A DNA stretch of 64,000 nt from Streptomyces sp. NBC_01669 (GTDB lineage Bacteria; Actinomycetota; Actinomycetes; Streptomycetales; Streptomycetaceae): the NCBI RefSeq assembly GCF_026339735.1, contig NZ_JAPEQG010000001.1:930001-994000 (forward strand), read 5' to 3'. Under the pieces are notes generated by a model. The model worked only from the letters and a program-made list of their open reading frames with translations. It did no database searches and was not told where the DNA came from. Of the stretch, positions 20,761-28,491 are shown piece by piece. Both the position numbers and the translations under genes were made by a program. Numbering within the stretch: the first letter of the stretch is position 1; each line of letters begins with the position of its first letter.

Positions 20761-21153
20761 TCATCGCTCCTGAAAGATCGGTTCGCGGGTGTGTTCGTGT
20801 TCGGGTCCGTCCTGCCAGTGCACGCTGACGATCTGCAGCTCGCGCCCCGACAGGAGTTCGGCGGTCGGCTCGCCGCAGGCCGGACAGCACAGCCGGGGCG
20901 GCATGCCGACCGCCCATTCGTCCGCGCAGGGCTCGCACCGCGCGCGGGCCGCCACGGGTTCGACGACGAGTTCGGCGCCTTCCAGAACGGTCCCGGCGCA
21001 GGCGAGTCCGAAGCAGAAGGACAGGGCGTCGGGAACGACTCCGGCCAGTTCGCCGACCTGGAGCCGGACGGACCCGACCGAGGCGGCTCCGCCTGCCTGA
21101 GCCGCCTCCTCCACCTGGTCGACGACGGCCATGGCGATCGACATCTCGTGCAT
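20761..21153 (-). CDS. hypA: HypA nickel chaperone
   Basis: A 130-residue HypA. It begins MHEMSIAMAVVDQVE, where His2 and the N-terminal amine bind nickel. The structural zinc site is CEPCADEW plus CCPACGEPT. It works with HypB in nickel insertion. ATG 21153 is fixed by the conserved MHE start and ACGGAGAT upstream; the open frame further up is non-coding. Confidence 0.94.
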   Translation of the reverse strand: MHEMSIAMAVVDQVEEAAQAGGAASVGSVRLQVGELAGVVPDALSFCFGLACAGTVLEGAELVVEPVAARARCEPCADEWAVGMPPRLCCPACGEPTAELLSGRELQIVSVHWQDGPEHEHTREPIFQER

Positions 21154-21282
21154 TGCATCTCCGTCCTGCCGTGCGTCATTACAGCGGCGGGTGACGGGGG
21201 CCGGCGGACCGGCTCGCCGGTACCCGTACGGCACATACGCCATTCGGTTCAGCCAGGGGCCGGGACCGGGCGGCGGGCGCCG

Positions 21283-21387
21283 TCACATGCAGCGCATCCG
21301 CAGATAGCGCTTGACGTCGGGCAGGACCTGCGCGGCGAGGGCGACAAGAGCGGCGGCGGTCAGGCCGCAGATGAGGGTCTTCTTCAT
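21283..21387 (-). CDS. 34-aa membrane or signal-like peptide in the hydrogenase operon
   Basis: A 34-codon frame between the protease and hypA. It begins MKKTLICGLTAAALVALA and ends PDVKRYLRMRCM. One hydrophobic segment followed by a basic tail resembles the tiny DUF6893-type proteins I associate with streptomycete hydrogenase clusters (from memory). ATG 21387 has AAGGAA upstream and the spacing fits the operon. It could tether or regulate the enzyme; that is conjecture. Confidence 0.68.
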   Translation of the reverse strand: MKKTLICGLTAAALVALAAQVLPDVKRYLRMRCM

Positions 21388-21405
21388 GGGGTGGGTTCCT
21401 TCTGC

Positions 21406-21954
21406 TCAGTTCATGGCGGGTCCGGCCGCCGTCCGCTGGGCGGCGGCCCCGTGGTCTTCTTCCTGTACGAGGTCCAGGACCATCCGTACGGCCTGTGGCA
21501 CTGCTGCGGCCACCGGAGCGCTCAGCCCGATCCCTTCGTCGACGTTGTCGGGTTCGCAGCCGACGACGAGCGTGCGTCTCGGCGGTACGGCTCCGGTGCC
21601 CGCGCACAGGGTGCCGAGCAGTGCCAGGACTGCGTCGGGGGACATCCGGTGGCCGTCGAGCAGTGCGTTCTGCGGCTCGACTGCGCCGGGTTCGTCGACC
21701 TCGATCAGGTACAGGGTTCCGGGGGCGCCACCGCGCTCTGTTGCGTCGATCAGGACGAGCGTGTCGTATCCGTCGAGGATCTGGTAGGCGAGGTGGACGC
21801 CCCGTACGCCGATGTCGACCACCTCGAGATGGTCCGGGAGACGGTGCGAGGACAGTGCGCGCACCGCCTCGACGCCGAAGCCGTCGTCGCCGAGGAAGAT
21901 GTTTCCGATCCCGGCGACCAGGGTTCTCGGACGTTCCCGCACGGGGGCGTTCAC
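21406..21954 (-). CDS. [NiFe] hydrogenase maturation endopeptidase
   Basis: A 182-residue protease of the HyaD/HybD/HoxM (M52) family, which removes the large-subunit C-terminal extension after nickel insertion. GIGNIFLGDDGFG carries the first nickel-sensing acidic residue, DIGVRGVHLAYQILDGYD the second and LDGHRMSPDAV the third ligand region. The substrate here would be the large subunit encoded at 25450-27246, which has a 20-odd-residue tail. GTG 21954 overlaps the upstream stop (GTGA). Confidence 0.9.
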   Translation of the reverse strand: MNAPVRERPRTLVAGIGNIFLGDDGFGVEAVRALSSHRLPDHLEVVDIGVRGVHLAYQILDGYDTLVLIDATERGGAPGTLYLIEVDEPGAVEPQNALLDGHRMSPDAVLALLGTLCAGTGAVPPRRTLVVGCEPDNVDEGIGLSAPVAAAVPQAVRMVLDLVQEEDHGAAAQRTAAGPAMN

Positions 21955-23399
21955 GCATCCTCCAGGGGGGCGATCTCGTCCGGCTGGAAGTACAGGAAGC
22001 GCCCCTGCTCACGGCGGATGTCCGCGCCCGGGTCGCCTTCGACCGTGACCGCGAGGTGCACTCCGCCGTCGACGTCGTGGAGCACTGCTTCGACCTGTGC
22101 GCTGCGGCCCTTGAGGAACAGGTCCTGGGCATCGGTGCGCCGCAGTCCCGGTCGTAGAAGGACGCGGCTGCCCACGCCCACGGACCGGCCGTCCACCAGG
22201 ATCCGGTCCCGGGCCGGGTCGGCGGTGTCGTCGCTCGCGGGGTCCCACCACGGGGTGTCGGGACGGAGCACGCCGCGGGCGTCGATGAGGTCGGCGCCGT
22301 CCGGGAGTGGGTCCTGGGCGGCGGGCGGGGACGTGTCGGGTCCGGTGATCTCGCGCAGGGCCCGCACCGCGCCGTGCAGCCGCTCCAGGACCTCGGGGGG
22401 CATCGATTCGGCCAGGTCGACGACCGCGGCCGCCCGGGCGTCGGTGCCGCGGGCCTCGCGCTTCTCCTGGTCGGTCAGGGCCGCCGTGCGCAGGGCGAGG
22501 ATCTCGTCGATCTCGGTGGCGTCGTACAGCGCTCCGGGGCTCTCGGGGGCGATGGCCGGATGGTCCTCCAGGATGATCGGGGACGACAGCATCAGGTCCG
22601 CGCGCCCGGGTTCCCCGGCGAGCACCGGCCAGGTGTGCAGGTTGCGGCAGGCCGCGACCGCACCCTTCGCCCACTCGGGCGGGTCCGTCATCGACAGGAA
22701 CGAGCCCGCGCTGAGACCCATCAGGAGGTGGGCGGCGACCAGCGACCGTGGGAGCGCGGCGTCCCGATCGGCCTCGGCGGAGTCGGGCGTCCAGGTGCTG
22801 GTGTTCTCCACCACGGCGGTGAGCCTCATGACCCGGTAGGGGCCGTCGAGTTCGCGGGCGGACAGCCGCACCAGGCCGCTGATCTCCTCGCAGCGGCGGA
22901 CCAGGCGGCCCACCGTCCGCCCGTCCGTGTCCAGGACGGGTTCGGTCTCCTCGCGGGCGGGCCTGGTGAAGGGGACGGTGACACCGTCCCCGGCCAGTTC
23001 GGCGACGTCCACGACCACTTCGACGCGTTCCTCGGCGCCCTCGTCCCAGGGGACCAGCACCCGGTCGGCGAGGTCGAGTTCAGCCACAGTCGCGAACGTG
23101 CCGTCGTCGCGGGCCTGTTGCACCGTGCGCCGCTGGGCGTGCAGAAACCGTGCTTCGACGGCGAGCGTCGCGCCGGGCTTCGGCTCCATCAGGCACTCGG
23201 TGTGCTGGAAGTCGTGCTCCTCGCGGTCGGCGCCCCAGCCGGGCGGCACGAGCACCCCGAACTGCCAACGGAGCCGGTTCTTGGCTGCGGAGGCCCGGTA
23301 CGGGTAGAGCACATAGCCCTCGAAGAGGACGGTGTCGGCCACCTGCCGTGCGATGGCGAACCGGGTCTCCAGTGCGGGCGTGAGGAGGGATGGGGTCAC
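21951..23399 (-). CDS. 482-aa hydrogenase-cluster accessory protein, unknown function
   Basis: A soluble 482-residue protein with no signal peptide, membrane span or enzyme motif that I can name. It is mixed alpha/beta with long charged stretches, for example FEGYVLYPYRASAAKNR near the N-terminus, WEAF-free but Trp-containing PDTPWWDPASDD, and GRFLYFQPDEIAPLEDA at the end. Its place inside the GTGA-linked operon, between DUF6084 and the protease, points to hydrogenase assembly or electron transfer. The start GTG 23399 lies in a 68-bp tandem duplication that also copies the end of the previous gene. Confidence 0.75.
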   Translation of the reverse strand: MTPSLLTPALETRFAIARQVADTVLFEGYVLYPYRASAAKNRLRWQFGVLVPPGWGADREEHDFQHTECLMEPKPGATLAVEARFLHAQRRTVQQARDDGTFATVAELDLADRVLVPWDEGAEERVEVVVDVAELAGDGVTVPFTRPAREETEPVLDTDGRTVGRLVRRCEEISGLVRLSARELDGPYRVMRLTAVVENTSTWTPDSAEADRDAALPRSLVAAHLLMGLSAGSFLSMTDPPEWAKGAVAACRNLHTWPVLAGEPGRADLMLSSPIILEDHPAIAPESPGALYDATEIDEILALRTAALTDQEKREARGTDARAAAVVDLAESMPPEVLERLHGAVRALREITGPDTSPPAAQDPLPDGADLIDARGVLRPDTPWWDPASDDTADPARDRILVDGRSVGVGSRVLLRPGLRRTDAQDLFLKGRSAQVEAVLHDVDGGVHLAVTVEGDPGADIRREQGRFLYFQPDEIAPLEDA

Positions 23400-23521
23400 G
23401 GCGCCGTCCTCTCGGTGACCCGGGGCAGTACAGCCCGGTGCACGGGGCGCTCAAGGGATGGGGTCACGGCGCCGTCCTCTCGGTGACCCGGGGCAGTACG
23501 GCCCGGTGCACGGGGCGCTCA
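23386..23521. repeat. 68-bp tandem duplication at a gene junction
   Basis: Units 23386-23453 and 23454-23521 differ at one base (GTACAGCCC against GTACGGCCC). Each contains the last 20 or so codons of the DUF6084 gene, its TGA, and the GTG start of the next gene. On the minus strand the first GTG opens a 23-codon mini-frame repeating the DUF6084 C-terminus (HRAVLPRVTERTAP), which ends in a second GTGA at the true start. Confidence 0.92.
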
Positions 23522-24174
23522 GGGGACTGCGGAGGTGGCGTACCTGCGGTTCCGGCCAGGTCGATCAGGGCCTGGACGGTCGCCTCCCAGGACGGCAGGG
23601 CCTGCTGCGAGCGGAAGGCGAGCAGGGCGTTCATGGTGTCGCGCGGCAGCCGGATCCAGCCGCAGCCCGGGAAATGCTGCTCGATCATGTCCTTCCACAC
23701 CGCGACCGGCATCCGGAAGGGCGCCTCCCGGTCCCAGGGAATCGGTTCGACGTGGAAGCCGCTGTCCCCGGTGAAGGCGGTGCCGGAGAAGAGCAGGAGG
23801 AGCGGCACCTCGCCGTCCTGGAGCGCCTCGAAGTACCGTGTCGCGGCGATGTCCAGGTCGTAGGTGCAGGGCACGACGAGGTCCACCTCGGTCTCCGTGG
23901 TGAACGACGGGACCATGAGGGAGACCTGCGCGAACTGCAGGGGCTGGAGCGTGTTTCCCCAGCGTGAGCGATCGCCGAAGAGGTCGTGCAGTCCGTCTGC
24001 CTCGCCCGGCTCGTAACCGCGCCGGGCCGGTTCGATACGGATCTGGCAGCGAAGCGCAAGGGCGTGCACCCGGGCTTCTCCCGACGTGGTGATGCGCAGC
24101 CGGAAGACCAGTGTGGGGCCCGCCGCGTACGCGTCAGCGCGTACTCCGGTGCAGGTGAAGGCGAATTCCGTCAC
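23464..24174 (-). CDS. DUF6084-like hydrogenase accessory protein
   Basis: A 236-residue protein that I believe is the DUF6084 family found beside group 1h hydrogenases; the name is from memory, the context is firm. Pieces include TEFAFTCTGVRADAYAAG, QPLQFAQVSLMVPSFT and CTYDLDIAATRYFEAL. No catalytic motif is evident. GTG 24174 overlaps the DUF5947 stop (GTGA). The final codons lie in the 68-bp duplication. Confidence 0.75.
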   Translation of the reverse strand: MTEFAFTCTGVRADAYAAGPTLVFRLRITTSGEARVHALALRCQIRIEPARRGYEPGEADGLHDLFGDRSRWGNTLQPLQFAQVSLMVPSFTTETEVDLVVPCTYDLDIAATRYFEALQDGEVPLLLLFSGTAFTGDSGFHVEPIPWDREAPFRMPVAVWKDMIEQHFPGCGWIRLPRDTMNALLAFRSQQALPSWEATVQALIDLAGTAGTPPPQSPERPVHRAVLPRVTERTAP

Positions 24175-24842
24175 CGGGACTGCCCCTTCTCCTGGGTCCG
24201 GGCGCGTCCCTCGACGTGCGCGAAGAACGCCTGGAGATCCGCCCTCGCCTCGGCGCCGCCGTCGAAGCCCTGCCACAGCAGGCGCATGCGTCCCACCAGC
24301 TCGTAACAGATGTCGATCGGTACGAGGTAGCACTCGGCCCGGCCCTCCGTACGACGCATCAGCAGGGCCTCGACATCGGGTTCGAGGAGGGCGGCGAGGC
24401 GACTGGCGCCGAGCACGGTCTGCCAGGTCTCCGGGTCGAGTTCGCTCTCGGTGGCTCCGGCCGGGCTCGGGTAGAGCGCGACCAGCCGGTCCAGCGCCGC
24501 GTTGCGGAAGAAGAACGCGACGCCGACCGGGATCTGCAGACGCTCCCACGCACCGTCGTCGAGACGGTGGTCCGCATCCGACAGATAGCGGTCCGGGACC
24601 GTTCTGAAGCGTCCGTGGGCTGCGCCGGGCCGCTCGAACAGTAGGGCGCACGGGGTGCACGCACAGGCCAGCGCACGCTTCTCGGTGTCCACGAGATGCC
24701 GGTGACCGCCCTCGGTCACAGGCACGCCGCACAGCTCGCACCGCTCCTGCCGGGGTTCCGGCGGCGCGGCGAATCTGCGCAGTCCTCGGGCGCGGGCAAC
24801 GGGCACCGGGCGACGCTCGGCCCTGGCCGGGGGGGCGCTCAC
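24171..24842 (-). CDS. DUF5947-like protein with Cys pairs
   Basis: A 223-residue protein I associate with DUF5947 of actinobacterial hydrogenase clusters. A CELCGVPV pair at about 35 and CACTPCALLFERPG at about 67 could bind zinc or a cluster. Further on are LQIPVGVAFFFRNAALDRLV and CYLVPIDICYELVGRMRLLW. The function is unknown; operon position suggests maturation or redox coupling. GTG 24842 overlaps the NifU-like stop. Confidence 0.75.
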   Translation of the reverse strand: MSAPPARAERRPVPVARARGLRRFAAPPEPRQERCELCGVPVTEGGHRHLVDTEKRALACACTPCALLFERPGAAHGRFRTVPDRYLSDADHRLDDGAWERLQIPVGVAFFFRNAALDRLVALYPSPAGATESELDPETWQTVLGASRLAALLEPDVEALLMRRTEGRAECYLVPIDICYELVGRMRLLWQGFDGGAEARADLQAFFAHVEGRARTQEKGQSR

Positions 24843-25453
24843 GGTGCCGTCGCGGCAACGGTCGCCCCGGCACCGGCAGTTCCGGCCGGCGGGCGGGTGG
24901 CAATCTGGAGCAGGGGTGGCTCCCGGTCGATGGTCACCGACTCCATCACCACCTGCTCCACTTCCGGTACGAAGCAGGCCAGCGCGTCCTCGACGCTTCG
25001 CTGCGTCGCCGCGCCCGTGCTCGGGCAGCCGCAGCCACCGCCGTCACCGGCCTCGGCCGAGGGGCGCAGCCGCAGGATGCCGGTCTCCTCGTCGAAGCCG
25101 ACGACCTCGACGGGGTCGCGTACGGAGTCCAGGGCGCGCGTGATACGTGTGCCGACGTCCTCCGGGTGCAGATCGTGCAGGGCCAGCAGGCTCGATACGA
25201 GTTCGTCGTCGAGCAGCGCGGCGAGCGGTCCGTCGCCGGTTCCGCGGTCCGCGGGGGTGCCGAGGCGGCCGACGATCCGGGCCAGGCCGGCGCCGTAGAA
25301 GTCCACCAGGACCCGCACCAACTCCTCTGCCGCGACGCGCACTTCCTGGTCGCCGGTGGTGCTCAGACGGTCGAGCAGGTCCTCGACCCGCTGCCCGGCC
25401 TCCACGGCGTCGAGGGCCCTCGGGGGTGCGACGACCGTCGCTGCGGCGCTCAT
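24839..25453 (-). CDS. NifU-like (C-terminal NFU domain) hydrogenase-operon protein
   Basis: A 204-residue protein. The last 80 residues resemble the NifU C-terminal/NFU fold: GCGCPSTGAATQRSVEDALA then PEVEQVVMESV. The cluster-binding CxxC is altered to CGCP, so cluster transfer is uncertain. The N-terminal 120 residues are helical. It directly follows the large subunit with an ATGA overlap, hinting at a role in iron-sulfur loading of the small subunit. Confidence 0.75.
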   Translation of the reverse strand: MSAAATVVAPPRALDAVEAGQRVEDLLDRLSTTGDQEVRVAAEELVRVLVDFYGAGLARIVGRLGTPADRGTGDGPLAALLDDELVSSLLALHDLHPEDVGTRITRALDSVRDPVEVVGFDEETGILRLRPSAEAGDGGGCGCPSTGAATQRSVEDALACFVPEVEQVVMESVTIDREPPLLQIATRPPAGTAGAGATVAATAP

Positions 25454-27246
25454 CCGGCCAGTCCGCTCAGCCCGGTGGGCACATGCATCTGCTGGACGGT
25501 CTTGCCGCCGCCCACGTACATGTGGACGCCGCACGGCAGACAGGGGTCGAAGCTGCGGACGGTCCGCATGATGTCGATGCCCTTGAAGTTCTCCGGGGTG
25601 TTCTCCTCGAAGATCGGTGTGTTCTGCACCGCGTCCTCGTAGGGACCGGGGGTACCGAACGTGTCCCGCGTGCTGGCGTTCCACGGGGTGGGCGGGTAGG
25701 GGTGGTAGTTGGCGATCTTGCCGTCCCTGATCACCATGTGATGGGAGAGCACGCCGCGCACGGCCTCCGTGAAGCCGACGCCGATGCTCTCGTCCGGCAC
25801 CTCGAACTTCTCCCAGGTCTGGGTGCGTCCGGCGCGGACCTCCTCGAGCCCCTTCTCGGCACAGTGCAGCGCGATCGCGGCGGCGTACGCCTGGAAGTAG
25901 GTGCGGGCGCGGTTGCGTTCCAGCGCGTTGCTCCACTTCGGGATCTTCCACTCGAAGGTGGTCTCGGGCTTGGTCATCGTGCGCGGCAGGTTGATGACGA
26001 CGCTGTGGCCGGTCGCCTTCACATAGCCGACGTCGACGAGCCCGGACAACGCGGTGGACCAGAGGCGGGCGATGGGGCCGCCACCGGTGTCCAGTGCCAG
26101 GTGGTCCTTGCCGTCGAACCAGCGCGGCGACATCACCCAGCTGTACTTGTCGTCGAAGTTCCGCTTCTGCGGGGCGGGGATCGTGTGCTGGTTCCACGGG
26201 TGGCGGGGGTCCACCGGGTTGCCCAGCGGGTCATGGGTGACGAACTGTTCCTTGCCCTCCCAGTCGTCGTAGTACGAACTGCCGAGCAGGATCCGGATGC
26301 CGAGGTTGATCTCGGTGAGGTCGTTGGTGACCAGTTTGCCGTCCACGATCACACCGGGGGTGACGAACATCTTCCGTCCCCAGTCGGTCATGTTGGCGTA
26401 CGTGAAGTCGCAGTGTTCGGGGTCGTTGAGCGCTCCCCAACAGCCGAGCAGCACCCGCCGGCGGCCGACCTCCTCGTACCCGGGCAGGGCCTCGTAGAAG
26501 AAGTCGAACAAGTCGTCATGCAGGGGAACGACCCGCTTCATGAACTCCACGTACCGCATGAGGCGGCTGAGGTAGTCCGTGAAGAGCTGGACGGACGCGA
26601 CCGTTCCGACGCCGCCCGGGTAGAGCGTGGAGGGGTGCACATGGCGCCCTTCCATCAGGCAGAACATCTCCCGCGTGTAGCGGCTCACTTGAAGAGCCTC
26701 GCGGTAGAACTCTCCCTCGATGGGGTTGAGGGAGCGCATGATGTCGGCGATCGTGCGGTAACCGTGCTCCCCGGCGTGCGGCGCCTCGGTGCGCTCGGCG
26801 AGCTCCAGGACTCCGGGGTTGGTCTCGCGGACCATTTTCTCGCAGTAGTCGACCCCGACCAGGTTCTCCTGGAAGATGTTGTGGTCGAACATGTACTCCG
26901 CCGACTCGCCCAGGTTGATGATCCATTCACCGAGGTTCGGAGGCTTCACCCCGTAGGCCATGTTCTGCGTGTAGACGGAACATGTGGCGTGGTTGTCGCC
27001 GCAGATGCCGCAGATGCGGCTGGTGATGAAGTGGGCGTCCCGGGGGTCCTTGCCCCGCATGAAGACGCTGTAGCCACGGAAGACCGACGAGGTGCTGTAG
27101 CACTCCGCGACCCGCTTCTGCTTGAAGTCGATCTTCGTGTGGATGCCGAGACTGCCTACGATCCGGGTGATCGGATCCCAGGCCATCTCGACGAGACCAC
27201 TGCCGTCGCCGGCCGCCTTCGTCGTGGGTGCCATTGTGTGTGCCAT
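25450..27246 (-). CDS. hhyL: [NiFe] hydrogenase large subunit, group 1h type
   Basis: A 598-residue catalytic subunit that oxidises H2 at a NiFe(CN)2CO centre. The nickel ligands are in SRICGICGDNHATCS (L1, about 70-85) and DPCLPCGVHMY (L2). After the L2 histidine a tail of about 23 residues (from MYVGGGKTVQQ) remains for the maturation protease. The insertion pattern and neighbours match the oxygen-tolerant actinobacterial high-affinity type; the exact subgroup needs a tree. ATG 27246 has AGAAGGG; the furthest upstream start (27306) adds non-conserved sequence. Confidence 0.94.
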   Translation of the reverse strand: MAHTMAPTTKAAGDGSGLVEMAWDPITRIVGSLGIHTKIDFKQKRVAECYSTSSVFRGYSVFMRGKDPRDAHFITSRICGICGDNHATCSVYTQNMAYGVKPPNLGEWIINLGESAEYMFDHNIFQENLVGVDYCEKMVRETNPGVLELAERTEAPHAGEHGYRTIADIMRSLNPIEGEFYREALQVSRYTREMFCLMEGRHVHPSTLYPGGVGTVASVQLFTDYLSRLMRYVEFMKRVVPLHDDLFDFFYEALPGYEEVGRRRVLLGCWGALNDPEHCDFTYANMTDWGRKMFVTPGVIVDGKLVTNDLTEINLGIRILLGSSYYDDWEGKEQFVTHDPLGNPVDPRHPWNQHTIPAPQKRNFDDKYSWVMSPRWFDGKDHLALDTGGGPIARLWSTALSGLVDVGYVKATGHSVVINLPRTMTKPETTFEWKIPKWSNALERNRARTYFQAYAAAIALHCAEKGLEEVRAGRTQTWEKFEVPDESIGVGFTEAVRGVLSHHMVIRDGKIANYHPYPPTPWNASTRDTFGTPGPYEDAVQNTPIFEENTPENFKGIDIMRTVRSFDPCLPCGVHMYVGGGKTVQQMHVPTGLSGLAG

Positions 27247-27346
27247 GACCCTTCTGGGGAGTGGGAGTTGATGGAGGAGCGAGCGGGGCGGAAACGGGAC
27301 GGTCACCGACCGCGGGGTGCGGGGCGCCCGGCGGACGCCGCGCCCG

Positions 27347-28432
27347 TCACCGGGGCGATCGGTACCCGGTGGTCAGCTTGGAGCCCTTGTGGCGCCACTT
27401 CGGTTCCTTGTCCACGGTCTTCGCCGTGATCGACCGGAGCCTGCGGACCACCGCCCCGTACGCTCCGCTGGCGGCGCTGGAGACCTTGCCGCCGGGCGGT
27501 TCGTCCATGAACGGCATGAACTTGTCCGGGAATCCGGGCATGGTGCAGGCGATACAGATGCCGCCGACGTTCGGACAGCCGCCGATGCCGTTCATCCAGC
27601 CACGCTTGGGGACGTTGCACTTGACGACGGGACCCCAGCAGCCGAGCTTGACCAGGCACTTGGGCGAGTCGTACGTGGTGGCGAACTGGCCCTGCTCGTA
27701 GTAACCGGCCCGGTCGCACCCCTCGTGCACGGTGGCTCCGAAGAGCCAGGCCGGGCGCAGCTTGTCATCCAGCGGAATCATCGGCGCGGATCCCACCGCC
27801 TGGTAGAGCAGGTAGGTGAGGGTCTCCGAGAAGTTGTCCGGCTGGATGGGGCAGCCGGGCACGCACACGATCGGGATGCCGGCCTTCGAGGTCCAGTCCC
27901 AGCCCAGGTAGTCGGGTACGCCCATGGCACCGGTCGGGTTGCCGGCCATCGCATGGATGCCGCCGTAGGTGGCGCAGGTGCCGATGGCGACGACCGCCAG
28001 GGCCTTGGGCGCCAGCCGGTCGATCCACTCACTGGTGGTGATCGGCTGGCCGGTCTCGGGGTTGTCGCCGAAGCCGCACCAGTACCCCTCCTGCTTGATC
28101 GATTCGTTGGGGACGGACCCCTCGACGACCAGCACGAAGGGATCGATCTCGCCGCGTTCGCCCTTGAAGAACCACTCGATGAAGGTGTCCGCACCGCCTA
28201 CCGGACCGCTTTCGAAGTCGATCAGGGGCCAGTGAACCTGGATCTTGGGCAGCCCGGGCAGCACACCGAGCACGATCTCCTCGATGCTGGGCTGCATCGC
28301 CGCGGTCAGCGACACCGAGTCGCCGTCACAGCTCAGCCCCGCATTGATCCAGAGGATGTGGATCGGGGACTCCTCGTCGGCGGCCGCACCGTCTGCCTGG
28401 GCGCCGACCGTGTTCGCTGTTGCTGCACCCAT
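27347..28432 (-). CDS. hhyS: [NiFe] hydrogenase small subunit, group 1h type
   Basis: A 361-residue small subunit carrying the electron-relay iron-sulfur clusters. It begins with soluble residues (IHILWINAGLSCDGDS) and lacks a Tat RRxFxK signal, so the enzyme is cytoplasmic or membrane-associated from inside. Cluster cysteines include IGTCATYGG, VPGCPIQPDNF, HEGCDRAGYYE, LGCWGPVVKCNV and GGCPNVGGICIACTMPG. ATG 28432 follows AAGGAGG. It begins the structural part of the operon, 59 bases after hypX. Confidence 0.94.
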   Translation of the reverse strand: MGAATANTVGAQADGAAADEESPIHILWINAGLSCDGDSVSLTAAMQPSIEEIVLGVLPGLPKIQVHWPLIDFESGPVGGADTFIEWFFKGERGEIDPFVLVVEGSVPNESIKQEGYWCGFGDNPETGQPITTSEWIDRLAPKALAVVAIGTCATYGGIHAMAGNPTGAMGVPDYLGWDWTSKAGIPIVCVPGCPIQPDNFSETLTYLLYQAVGSAPMIPLDDKLRPAWLFGATVHEGCDRAGYYEQGQFATTYDSPKCLVKLGCWGPVVKCNVPKRGWMNGIGGCPNVGGICIACTMPGFPDKFMPFMDEPPGGKVSSAASGAYGAVVRRLRSITAKTVDKEPKWRHKGSKLTTGYRSPR

Positions 28433-28491
28433 GGGGATGCCTCCTTGGAGAGCTCTGCGATGAATGCCCGCTTTTCGGCGTTCATGTCCAG

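Noticed and set aside
19828..22839. 1,003-codon open frame on the plus strand
   Set aside because: It runs antisense through hypB, hypA and the accessory genes, which have clear motifs on the other strand; low-complexity Val/Gly/Arg composition.
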